A stretch of DNA of 5,135 nt from Sphingomonadales bacterium (GTDB lineage Bacteria > Pseudomonadota > Alphaproteobacteria > Sphingomonadales > Sphingomonadaceae). This document shows, piece by piece, positions 1 through 4,132 of this stretch (its first letter is position 1; the number at the start of each line of letters is the position of its first letter). Under the pieces are notes generated by a model that worked only from the letters and a program-made list of their open reading frames with translations, was not told the DNA's origin and made no database searches. The DNA lies in the NCBI GenBank assembly GCA_017302775.1, contig JAFLDC010000235.1, forward strand, positions 1-5,135. The letters run 5' to 3'. A program made the position numbers and the translations under genes.

Positions 1-537
1 TACCAGGCGGCGCGCATCAGCGATGAGCCGGAGCGTGTGTCGCCGCTCGCCTGATCCTTTCCAGGTCGCGCCGATCAGAGGGCGGTGGCGCGGGAAGACG
101 AGGTCGTAGGCGATGTCGCGTTGATCCGCACCGGCATCAAGCGCATCGTGGATCGAAAGCAGCTGGACGAGCCGGGACCGCCGATAGGCGGACGGCGAGG
201 CTGCCCGATCCGGGCCAAGGCGAAGCCCGCGCGTCACCCGCTCGAAGCGGGCAGCGGCGGCGAGCCGGACAGCTGCGCATTGGTCACGCATGATCACGAG
301 GCAGTCGGGGCAGCGCGGCGGCGCGGCGCGCAGGCACAGGCGCAGCCGTGCCGCGCCTTTGGCGGCGACCAGATGGTGTTCGTTCCGTTCGCTGTGGTCG
401 GCGAGCGGCTCAAAGCCGGGCGGAAGCGGGATCGCGGCTATGTCTGCGGTCTCGACCACTACCACGTCGGGTGCGGCCTGGGGCGACCACAGCGCCGGAC
501 AGGCGCGAGGGTCGGCATCCGGGGCAGTGGGGAAAGC
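1..537 (-). CDS. fseA: C-terminal +1-frame ORF of the FseA-type activator, DUF2285 domain (Msi171-like), cut by left edge
   Basis: This frame is open from just after a TGA (540-538) to the window edge, 179 codons. It has no convincing start or ribosome binding site, so it is probably made only by +1 frameshifting from the upstream ORF. The fused product would read WGLSF then PTAPDADPRACPALW. It carries a hydrophobic PDVVVVETADIAAIPLP segment, a segment with CPDC (fused residues about 142-145), and from fused residue about 184 a DUF2285 domain (YRRSRLVQLLSIHDALDAGA, then RDIAYDLVFPR, WKGSGERRHTLRLIADARRLV). DUF2285 proteins of this class regulate excision and transfer in Mesorhizobium symbiosis islands. 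Visible fused length is 245 residues, and family members usually end shortly after ADARRLV. An alternative is a recent frameshift mutation in an ordinary DUF6499-DUF2285 fusion gene. The exact TTT-C site at the only permitted position argues for programming. Confidence 0.8.
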
Positions 538-736
538 TCAGCCCCCACCGCCCGGCCAGGCCCTCCTCTTCGGCTGGAGCAGTGGCGGGATCCCCGGCAA
601 TCCTGTCTTTCGTCTCGGCATGATCCAGGCGGTAAGCGGAATTGCGTTGCAGAAACTCCTGCGCAAAATCCGCATAGTCATGGTCTCGGTACTGATCTGC
701 GGTCGCTGGTGACCGCCAGGAAATACCACCGGACAT
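410..736 (-). CDS. fseA: N-terminal ORF of a frameshifted FseA-type excision activator (DUF6499-like, Msi172-like)
   Basis: The ATG at 736-734 opens a 108-codon frame. Its first 68 residues look like the N-terminal domain of FseA-type regulators: ISWRSPATADQY near residues 5-16, then DYADFAQEFLQRNSAYR at 20-36, and a conserved WGLSF at 64-68. After WGLSF the zero frame becomes an arginine-rich, low-complexity tail ending in TGA (410-412), as expected of out-of-frame translation. The family-like sequence resumes at the same point in the +1 frame. In Mesorhizobium ICEMlSymR7A, msi172 and msi171 are fused by +1 frameshifting into FseA, which activates the excisionase gene rdfS. The same role is inferred here. 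The start is uncertain: only a GGGGG stretch precedes the ATG, and a TTG at 769 is in frame. The zero-frame product alone would be a truncated protein without the DUF2285 domain. Confidence 0.8.
   Translation of the reverse strand: MSGGISWRSPATADQYRDHDYADFAQEFLQRNSAYRLDHAETKDRIAGDPATAPAEEEGLAGRWGLSFPHCPGCRPSRLSGAVVAPGRTRRGSGRDRRHSRDPASARL
532..535 (-). promoter_or_regulatory. Candidate +1 programmed ribosomal frameshift site (TTT-C)
   Basis: On the minus strand the zero frame reads GGG CTG AGC TTT CCC CAC. Slipping one base forward on TTT to TTC gives TTC CCC ACT GCC CCG GAT, which opens the DUF2285 frame. The +1 frame has a TGA only one codon upstream (538-540), so the shift cannot happen earlier. 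The zero frame loses family resemblance straight after this point. FseA of M. loti is known to be made by tRNA-Phe slipping from UUU to UUC inside a conserved motif, the same bases seen here. Confidence 0.72.
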
Positions 737-823
737 AAGACCCCCGCAAAGCACAGGCGAACAGGCCAAGCTTCAAGTCTTTGTTCGACAAGGATAAGGA
801 GGAAGTAACCAAGTGTGGGGGCG

Positions 824-829
824 ATTATG
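824..829 (-). promoter_or_regulatory. Candidate -10 box of the fseA-like gene
   Basis: The minus strand reads CATAAT here, five of six matches to the consensus. At a 17-bp spacing the -35 position reads CGCGGA, which is not a sigma70 -35 and lies inside a 22-bp inverted repeat. That arrangement suggests an activator-dependent promoter. Predicted transcription start is near 817, leaving a leader of about 80 nt before the ATG at 736. Confidence 0.4.
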
Positions 830-846
830 CGCGCTGCCGCAGTAAA

Positions 847-868
847 TCCGCGTACTAAACTACGCGGA
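847..868. promoter_or_regulatory. 22-bp inverted repeat, candidate activator site for the fseA-like promoter
   Basis: The arms TCCGCGTA (847-854) and TACGCGGA (861-868) are perfect 8-bp complements around a 6-base centre CTAAAC. The centre lies about 40-41 bp upstream of the start predicted from the CATAAT at 824-829. This is close to where LuxR/TraR-type activators sit at class II promoters. In M. loti the msi172-msi171 pair is TraR-activated. The sequence is not recognisably the Agrobacterium tra box, so the bound protein is unknown. It could also form an RNA hairpin after qseM. Confidence 0.5.
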
Positions 869-869
869 A

Positions 870-890
870 TTGCGCACTGTTGTTGCGCAA
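870..890 (-). repeat. Inverted repeat directly after the qseM-like stop codon, possible terminator or attenuator
   Basis: TTGCGCA (870-876) and TGCGCAA (884-890) are perfect 7-bp arms around a 7-base loop. The repeat starts one base after the qseM-like stop codon on the minus strand and is followed at once by the second inverted repeat at 847-868. No T-run follows, so a classic intrinsic terminator is not shown. The pair may reduce read-through from qseM into the fseA-like gene or bind a regulator. Confidence 0.45.
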
Positions 891-891
891 G

Positions 892-1158
892 TCACTGATT
901 ACGTGCTTTTTCGAGCAGTTGACGATAGCCCTGTTCGGTCATCCAGCGTGCGCGCTTCAGGTGGCTGTCGTGGACCGAACGGGCGAGTTCTGCATCTTCT
1001 TCCGCGTCCAGGCTGAATATGATCGAGGCGACTTCGCGCCAGTCAGCCCCTTCGTCGGAAGCGTCAAGTAGCCGTAAATAGGTGACAAAATGGCGTTCGT
1101 CATAGGCCGTGATGCGATCATCGGCTGGCGCGCGGTCCTCGAATGGCGGTGTCGTCAT
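892..1158 (-). CDS. qseM: QseM-like DUF2285 antiactivator
   Basis: This 88-residue protein is essentially one DUF2285 domain: TAYDERHFVTYLRLLDASDE (17-36), GADWREVASIIFSLDAEED (37-55), then HDSHLKRARWMTEQGYRQLL (63-82). QseM of the Mesorhizobium symbiosis island is a stand-alone DUF2285 protein that binds and blocks both TraR and FseA, holding back excision and transfer. The same role is inferred here from family, size and context. The gene is divergent from a QseC-like regulator and lies upstream of the fseA-like gene on the same strand. The ATG at 1158 is preferred to an upstream in-frame start at 1269 because AAAGG (1167-1171) sits 8 nt before it and the family begins near here. It aligns by eye with the C-terminal domain of the fseA-like product (Y..R, L...DA.D.GAD.R..A). 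Confidence 0.85.
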   Translation of the reverse strand: MTTPPFEDRAPADDRITAYDERHFVTYLRLLDASDEGADWREVASIIFSLDAEEDAELARSVHDSHLKRARWMTEQGYRQLLEKARNQ

Positions 1159-1206
1159 GGGCCGAGCCTTTGCTTCGACTCGATATGCATGGAGCGGCTT
1201 GTAACA

Positions 1207-1217
1207 GAGATTATCTC
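1207..1217. promoter_or_regulatory. Palindrome over the candidate qseM promoter, possible QseC operator
   Basis: GAGAT-T-ATCTC has perfect 5-bp arms. On the minus strand it reads CGGAGATAATCTCTG and contains GATAAT, a good -10 for the qseM-like gene whose ATG lies about 50 bp further on. No good -35 is visible. It resembles the palindrome on the qseC side (CGGAG then TA-rich centre then CTC), consistent with one regulator binding both and repressing qseM. Confidence 0.5.
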
Positions 1218-1338
1218 CGAATTGGCGAAAACCTTGCTTATGCCCAAAATGGAGGGGTAGGATGCCCAATCGGGGATAAGCGCCAACATGCTGATTCTAC
1301 GTGGTTTGACCTCAGATTTGCGGGCTTGTCTCATGTCT

Positions 1339-1367
1339 CGGAGTATACTCCGTGGTTAAATACTCTG
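1339..1367 (+). promoter_or_regulatory. C-box-like operator and promoter of the qseC-like gene
   Basis: CGGAGTATACTCCG (1339-1352) is a perfect 14-bp palindrome containing TATACT (1344-1349), a -10-like hexamer. Fifteen bases downstream its right half recurs as AATACTCTG (1359-1367), so a strong site is followed by a weaker half-matching one. Autoregulating C proteins of restriction-modification systems use paired sites of this kind in their own promoters. A TTGACC at 1306-1311 with TCTCAT at 1329-1334 (17-bp spacing) is an alternative promoter that would place the palindrome over the transcription start. Confidence 0.55.
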
Positions 1368-1388
1368 CAATGTTGGCCATTCCACGCG

Positions 1389-1598
1389 ATGACATTGCGC
1401 GAGGTCCTGGCGAAGAACTTGAAACGGCACCGGTTGGCAGCGGGATTGTCGCAGGAAGAGCTTGCCCATCGCGCCGAAATCGACCGGACCTATGTCAGCA
1501 GCCTCGAACGCTGCAACTATGCGGCCACCGTCGACATGATCGAAAAGCTCGCGCGCGAACTTGAGATCGACGCGGCGCTTCTCCTCAAGCAACCCTGA
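1389..1598 (+). CDS. qseC: QseC-like XRE regulator (C-protein family)
   Basis: This 69-residue protein is a single Cro/C1-type helix-turn-helix. The recognition region is LSQEELAHRAEIDRTYVSSL (20-39) followed by the family-typical ER, and the C-terminal helices run to LLLKQP. Size and pattern fit the controller proteins of restriction-modification systems and QseC of the Mesorhizobium symbiosis island, which is divergent from qseM and represses it while autoregulating. It is not the E. coli sensor kinase also named QseC. The ATG at 1389 is chosen because the domain begins at once. The frame stays open to 1143, but that part crosses the operator region and lacks family resemblance. No clear Shine-Dalgarno precedes the ATG. 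No methylase or endonuclease gene is adjacent. Confidence 0.85.
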   Translation: MTLREVLAKNLKRHRLAAGLSQEELAHRAEIDRTYVSSLERCNYAATVDMIEKLARELEIDAALLLKQP

Positions 1599-1627
1599 GC
1601 GCCGCGCTGCCAAAAGAACACGGCGAA

Positions 1628-1655
1628 GCCCCGCCCGGCGGCTACCGGGCGGGGC
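1628..1655. terminator. GC-rich hairpin between convergent qseC and DUF736 genes
   Basis: GCCCCGCCCGG (1628-1638) pairs perfectly with CCGGGCGGGGC (1645-1655) around a 6-base loop. It lies 29 bp after the qseC-like stop and 12 bp from the DUF736 stop, so it could end transcription from both sides. T-runs are weak on both strands. Confidence 0.7.
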
Positions 1656-1667
1656 CTGTCTGGCCGG

Positions 1668-1988
1668 TCAGTCGCCGCCCGAGCGGCGGGCGCGTGACCA
1701 GATCAGGTTGAAGCTCTTGCCGTCTTCGTCGTCGAACAGATTGGCGAAGATCGGGGCGGTGAAGCTGGGATCGTCGAGCTTGACCGAGAGATAGTCGCGG
1801 CCTTCGTTCGAACGCTTGGTCCAGGCGGCGCCGATTTCCGCGCGGCCGACGAAGACCCGGTGCGACGGTGCGTTCTCGTTGTCGCTGTCTTCGGGGACGA
1901 TGCGGACGTTCTTCTGCTGCACCGACATGGTGACGATCTCGCCCTTGTATTCGTTGCCGGTCTTGGTGAAAGTTCCGATGTTAGCCAT
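1668..1988 (-). CDS. DUF736 family protein
   Basis: This 106-residue protein matches DUF736 along its whole length. It opens MANIGTFTKTGNEYKGEIVT, has the central RVFVGRAEIGAAWTK (44-58), and ends with the strongly conserved RDYLSVKLDDPSFTAPIFA (64-82) and NLIWSR (94-99). DUF736 proteins are small, soluble, usually single-domain proteins found next to conjugation and partition genes on alphaproteobacterial plasmids and integrative elements. No activity is established. The start at 1988 is supported by a good Shine-Dalgarno (1996-2001) and by the conserved MA.IGTFT start. The frame is open upstream but that part looks non-coding. It converges on the qseC-like gene. Confidence 0.95.
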   Translation of the reverse strand: MANIGTFTKTGNEYKGEIVTMSVQQKNVRIVPEDSDNENAPSHRVFVGRAEIGAAWTKRSNEGRDYLSVKLDDPSFTAPIFANLFDDEDGKSFNLIWSRARRSGGD

Positions 1989-1995
1989 GATAAAT

Positions 1996-2001
1996 TCCTT
2001 C
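1996..2001 (-). promoter_or_regulatory. Ribosome binding site of the DUF736 gene
   Basis: The minus strand reads GAAGGA seven bases before the ATG at 1988, which fixes that start against the longer open frame. Just upstream, CCATCG (2021-2026) and CGATGG (2033-2038) form a short inverted repeat in the presumed leader. Confidence 0.65.
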
Positions 2002-2555
2002 AAGTTGCTCGAACCCGCGCCCATCGCGGCCTCGATGGCTGGTTGAAGGCAGGGGCTTGCGCCCGCTGCACCCGCAGGGCCGGAACGAGAGTGGAGGATG
2101 GCGGCAAGGCGGCTTTCTTGCTTCGCGAGGAATGGGTCGCAGACCCAGGGGAAGAAAGTTGGTACAGACGCCATTGCAGCAAGGGATCAAGCGGCGAAGC
2201 CATCCCCTGCCAACCAAAGCCATTGAAGAGGTCGCATTGGGCTCGGGTCGCACTTGAGCTGGAAGACCATGGCTCTTGATCGGCCCCCACAGACCGGCGC
2301 CGGATAGGATCGGGATCAGCCAATCTTGGTGTCCGAAGTTACGCCCGCACACACGAATTGCGCCATCGAGAACCGCCTTTCACCATTCGTCCGGAACCGC
2401 GCTCGATTGGGTCGCCAACCCAGCTTCGGACTTGGCCCAGCGGTATCGTCCGTCAGGCGGGATCCTGACGCCGCCTTGGCAGCCTCCTGGCGCGTTCGAG
2501 GCAGAACCCACCCTGATCCACCGCTGCCCCGTCCCGGCTGGCTCTGATCGGGTAT

Positions 2556-2583
2556 GCCCCGTCCGGCAGCCGGCGGGCGGGGC
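2556..2583 (-). terminator. GC-rich hairpin after the membrane protein gene
   Basis: GCCCCGTCCG (2556-2565) pairs with CGGGCGGGGC (2574-2583), 10 bp with one mismatch or G-U wobble depending on strand. It lies 15 bp beyond the stop of the minus-strand membrane protein gene. It closely resembles the hairpin at 1628-1655, including the flanking TTCGC. Confidence 0.55.
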
Positions 2584-2598
2584 TTCGCGTGAACGTCG

Positions 2599-3003
2599 TC
2601 AGCGGGCAGCGCGGCTCCACTGCGCCCATGAAGTCACAGCAATCACGGCGGCACCGATCAGCGATACGACCGTGGGCCAGATGCTGACGGGCATTGTCGC
2701 TGCGGCGATGCCATGGACCGCGTGGTAGCCAGCTAGTGCGGCCGGCAAGGCAAAGACGAGACCGATGGCGGCGCGGGAAAAGTCGGAACGGGCCAGTCCG
2801 AGCGCGATCTGGGCAAGTGCAATGGTTGCGATGCCAGCCAAGGCGGCCGCGACCAATGCGGCGACCAGGCCGTGGTGAGAATGGTATGTGACCGATGCGG
2901 CAGCGAAGGCCACGAACAGCGGCAGGGCATGAACCGAGAGGCAGAATAGCAGCGCGCAGCACATGTAGACTGCGACAATTGCGAGGGTGAAACCGATCAA
3001 CAA
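2599..3003 (-). CDS. Small polytopic membrane protein, unknown function
   Basis: From a TTG at 3003 this is a 134-residue, very hydrophobic protein with four or five likely membrane segments: about 3-24, 26-40 (weaker), 45-70, 78-100 and 108-128. It ends in a short basic tail, SRAAR. Histidines cluster at segment ends (25, 41, 43, 44, 94, 97), and a Cys-Cys pair lies in the first segment. I do not recognise the family. The TTG start is chosen because a perfect AAGGAGG (3009-3015) stands 5 nt before it. A second TTG at 3000 would have 8 nt spacing and is equally possible. A GTG at 3054 gives a longer product but runs across that Shine-Dalgarno. It follows the 54-residue secreted protein gene on the same strand, separated by 144 bp with two inverted repeats. 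Confidence 0.7.
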   Translation of the reverse strand: MLIGFTLAIVAVYMCCALLFCLSVHALPLFVAFAAASVTYHSHHGLVAALVAAALAGIATIALAQIALGLARSDFSRAAIGLVFALPAALAGYHAVHGIAAATMPVSIWPTVVSLIGAAVIAVTSWAQWSRAAR

Positions 3004-3008
3004 TGCGT

Positions 3009-3015
3009 CCTCCTT
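3009..3015 (-). promoter_or_regulatory. Strong ribosome binding site deciding a TTG start
   Basis: The minus strand reads AAGGAGG, then ACGCA, then TTG TTG. No ATG is nearby in the membrane protein frame, so this site is the main evidence for a TTG start at 3003 or 3000. Confidence 0.65.
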
Positions 3016-3058
3016 GAAATCAAGGGTAAGGGACGCGCTCTCCACCACCACCACAGCG

Positions 3059-3086
3059 CTATCTGCTCAGGTCTCATAGCAGATAG
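3059..3086. repeat. Inverted repeat with 9-bp arms
   Basis: CTATCTGCT (3059-3067) and AGCAGATAG (3078-3086) are perfect complements around 10 bases. The repeat lies upstream of the membrane protein gene and downstream of the 54-residue protein gene. It may be an operator or an RNA hairpin. It is too AT-rich and lacks a T-run for a confident terminator call. Confidence 0.5.
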
Positions 3087-3093
3087 GCGAACG

Positions 3094-3121
3094 GGCCGGA
3101 ATACCCAATGGGCATCCGGCC
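3094..3121 (-). terminator. Hairpin after the small secreted protein gene
   Basis: GGCCGGA (3094-3100) pairs with TCCGGCC (3115-3121), and the stem extends inward to CCC/GGG (3103-3105 and 3109-3111... loop AAT) with a bulge and one mismatch. It sits 26 bp beyond the stop codon at 3148. No clear T-run follows. Confidence 0.4.
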
Positions 3122-3147
3122 TGTCCGGCGAGCGCGTGGTGGCGCGG

Positions 3148-3312
3148 TCAGGGATTGAACGGGTTATATTCGCGGACGATACTGTCGGCATCGCCATCGA
3201 ATTCTGCCGTGGGAACGGCGGCGTAGCCATTACCGGCGTGGAACAGGGTGACGCAGACCATCAGGGTGCGGGCGAGGCTCCAAGCATGACGCTGTGCGAT
3301 GGTGAGTGACAT
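3148..3312 (-). CDS. Small exported protein, 54 residues, unknown function
   Basis: The product begins MSLTIAQRHAWSLARTLMV and has a classic signal peptide: basic n-region with R8 and R15, hydrophobic core about 16-24, and a likely signal peptidase I site after GYA or GYAA (29-32). The mature part would be only about 22 residues, acidic, ending in REYNPFNP. I do not recognise a family. The ATG at 3312 is chosen because AGGAG (3320-3324) precedes it by 7 nt and the signal peptide starts there. The frame is open to 3384 but that part reads through a hairpin. It lies upstream of the small membrane protein gene on the same strand, so the two may work together at the envelope. Confidence 0.6.
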   Translation of the reverse strand: MSLTIAQRHAWSLARTLMVCVTLFHAGNGYAAVPTAEFDGDADSIVREYNPFNP

Positions 3313-3321
3313 GTTCGAGCT

Positions 3322-3357
3322 CCTGTCTCGGAGCAGGGACCATCCCCGCTCGACAGG
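3322..3357 (-). promoter_or_regulatory. Leader hairpin enclosing the ribosome binding site of the small exported protein
   Basis: In the minus-strand RNA, CCUGUC (3357-3352) pairs with GACAGG (3327-3322). Next to it GAGCGGGGA (3351-3343) pairs with UCCCUGCUC (3339-3331) through one G-U, closing a UGG loop. A 3-nt bulge separates the two stems. The GACAGG arm includes the AGG of the AGGAG ribosome binding site, so the fold would hide it. This could give translational control; nothing shows what opens it. Confidence 0.5.
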
Positions 3358-3529
3358 CCCCGGACAGACGGCACAAAGCCGCAATCACCACGAAGGCGCA
3401 GCCGCAGTGGCCGCACGCGCAGCGTAGCGGACCCCTTGCGGGTTGATTGAAGGAGGCTTGGGGTCGGCCAGCGGATTGGCCACGAAGAGCGGGGTGGGCT
3501 CTATGCTTCGAGTTGGATCGAAGTTGTGG

Positions 3530-4132
3530 TTACGTTAGTTTCAGCCAGTCCCAGCCCAGCCAAGCCACCACCCAAAGCGCAAGTGCGAATCCAATCGGCT
3601 TGATTATAGATAGAAACGACGCCGTGACGAACGTGCGTGCTCCAAACCCAGCTATTCCCAACATAGCGCTCCAACCGGGCGCCTTCCGAAATTTGCCATC
3701 CTCACCTCGATTGCAAACTTGGCGTAGCAACCAAATCCGCCATCGTTCACCCAGCGTCGCTGTCATATCAATGCTTGAGACATGAGCGTACGCGACTAAA
3801 ATCTTGAGATCTCGCTCCATCCCTTCGGCTATTTTTATACCGCTGGTAGCGCCGATCTGGAGGAACACGTGGTCCTCAAATGTTCGAGCCAAGTCCGATT
3901 TGGCCGGATAGAGGATGGTCGCAAATCCAATATCACCCAAGCTGTACACTAAGGTTGGGCCATTCTCGGCTGCGGTCTTCGATCGGTCGGTTGTCAGCCG
4001 AAACATCGAGCGATTGCCAAAACTCAACTGAAGTGTGTCAGGGTTTGAGCGATCAATCCAAAAGCTATAAATGCGTTCAAGTTCGTTGAAACCCGAAACC
4101 TGTCGAGCCCTTTGCTGAATTTCTTCATCGCT
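3530..4132 (-). CDS. Membrane-anchored protein of unknown function, main frame of a frameshifted gene
   Basis: The frame is open for 200 codons after a TAA at 4133-4135 and reads as convincing coding sequence from EEIQQRARQVSGFNELERIY onward. A central soluble part includes TLVYSLGDIGFATILYPAKS and VFLQIGATSGIKIAEGMERD, then LVAYAHVSSIDMTATLGERW. The C-terminus is a single membrane segment (IGFALALWVVAWLGWDWL), giving a tail-anchored or cytoplasm-facing layout. I do not recognise the family. The only usual start inside the frame is a TTG at 4027, but family-like sequence continues upstream of it. The missing N-terminus appears in another frame (4125-4232). Codon use is AT-richer than in its neighbours (TTA, ATA, AAT are common), suggesting a separate origin. 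It follows the DUF2493 gene on the same strand. Confidence 0.6.
   Translation of the reverse strand, partial: SDEEIQQRARQVSGFNELERIYSFWIDRSNPDTLQLSFGNRSMFRLTTDRSKTAAENGPTLVYSLGDIGFATILYPAKSDLARTFEDHVFLQIGATSGIKIAEGMERDLKILVAYAHVSSIDMTATLGERWRIWLLRQVCNRGEDGKFRKAPGWSAMLGIAGFGARTFVTASFLSIIKPIGFALALWVVAWLGWDWLKLT

Larger units (their letters stand above)
1989..2598. other. Gene-free stretch of about 600 bp upstream of the DUF736 gene
   Basis: Several frames stay open here on both strands because of high GC, but none shows family resemblance or a ribosome binding site. The stretch should hold the DUF736 promoter, though I see no convincing -35/-10 pair. It contains two similar short hairpins: TGGGTC-GCA-GACCCA (2133-2147) and TGGGT-CGCCA-ACCCA (2408-2422). 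A direct repeat TGCCCCGTCC occurs at 2525-2534 and 2555-2564. It ends with a GC-rich terminator-like hairpin (2556-2583). Confidence 0.5.

Noticed and set aside
85..738. Long plus-strand frame of 217 codons
   Set aside because: It is the antisense shadow of the fseA-like gene, arginine- and glycine-rich with no domain resemblance, while the minus strand shows conserved family motifs.
796..829. Perfect AAGGAGG on the plus strand (796-802) followed by GTG (813) and ATG (827)
   Set aside because: The frames that follow have only about 10 to 23 codons and run through the inverted repeats, so I do not call a gene. The purine run is probably chance.
847..868. Calling the 22-bp inverted repeat a tra box outright
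   Set aside because: Position fits, but the arms do not resemble the Agrobacterium tra box and no traR gene is in view.
1251..1279. GGAGGGGTAGG then ATG opening a five-codon frame
   Set aside because: A five-codon peptide cannot be supported from sequence alone, although the ribosome-site-like stretch is good.
1143..1388. N-terminal extension of the QseC-like frame
   Set aside because: It overlaps the qseM start and the promoter and operator region, and the helix-turn-helix family begins at the ATG at 1389.
1389..1598. A restriction-modification system
   Set aside because: The XRE protein looks like a controller protein, but no methylase or endonuclease gene is nearby and the qseM partner explains it better.
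2000..2323. Minus-strand frame of 107 codons upstream of DUF736
   Set aside because: It starts with TTG without a ribosome binding site, is serine-, arginine- and proline-rich, and matches nothing I know. Two other frames are equally open here.
2276..2728. Plus-strand frame of 150 codons
   Set aside because: The second half is antisense to the membrane protein gene, and the first half has no recognisable motif or ribosome binding site.
2453..2962. Minus-strand frame of 169 codons over the membrane protein gene
   Set aside because: It is an arginine- and proline-rich alternate frame of the hydrophobic protein and crosses the terminator hairpin.
3447..3785. Plus-strand frame of 112 codons
   Set aside because: It is antisense to the membrane-anchored protein gene and shows no family pattern, although AGGAGG at 3451-3456 lies within it.
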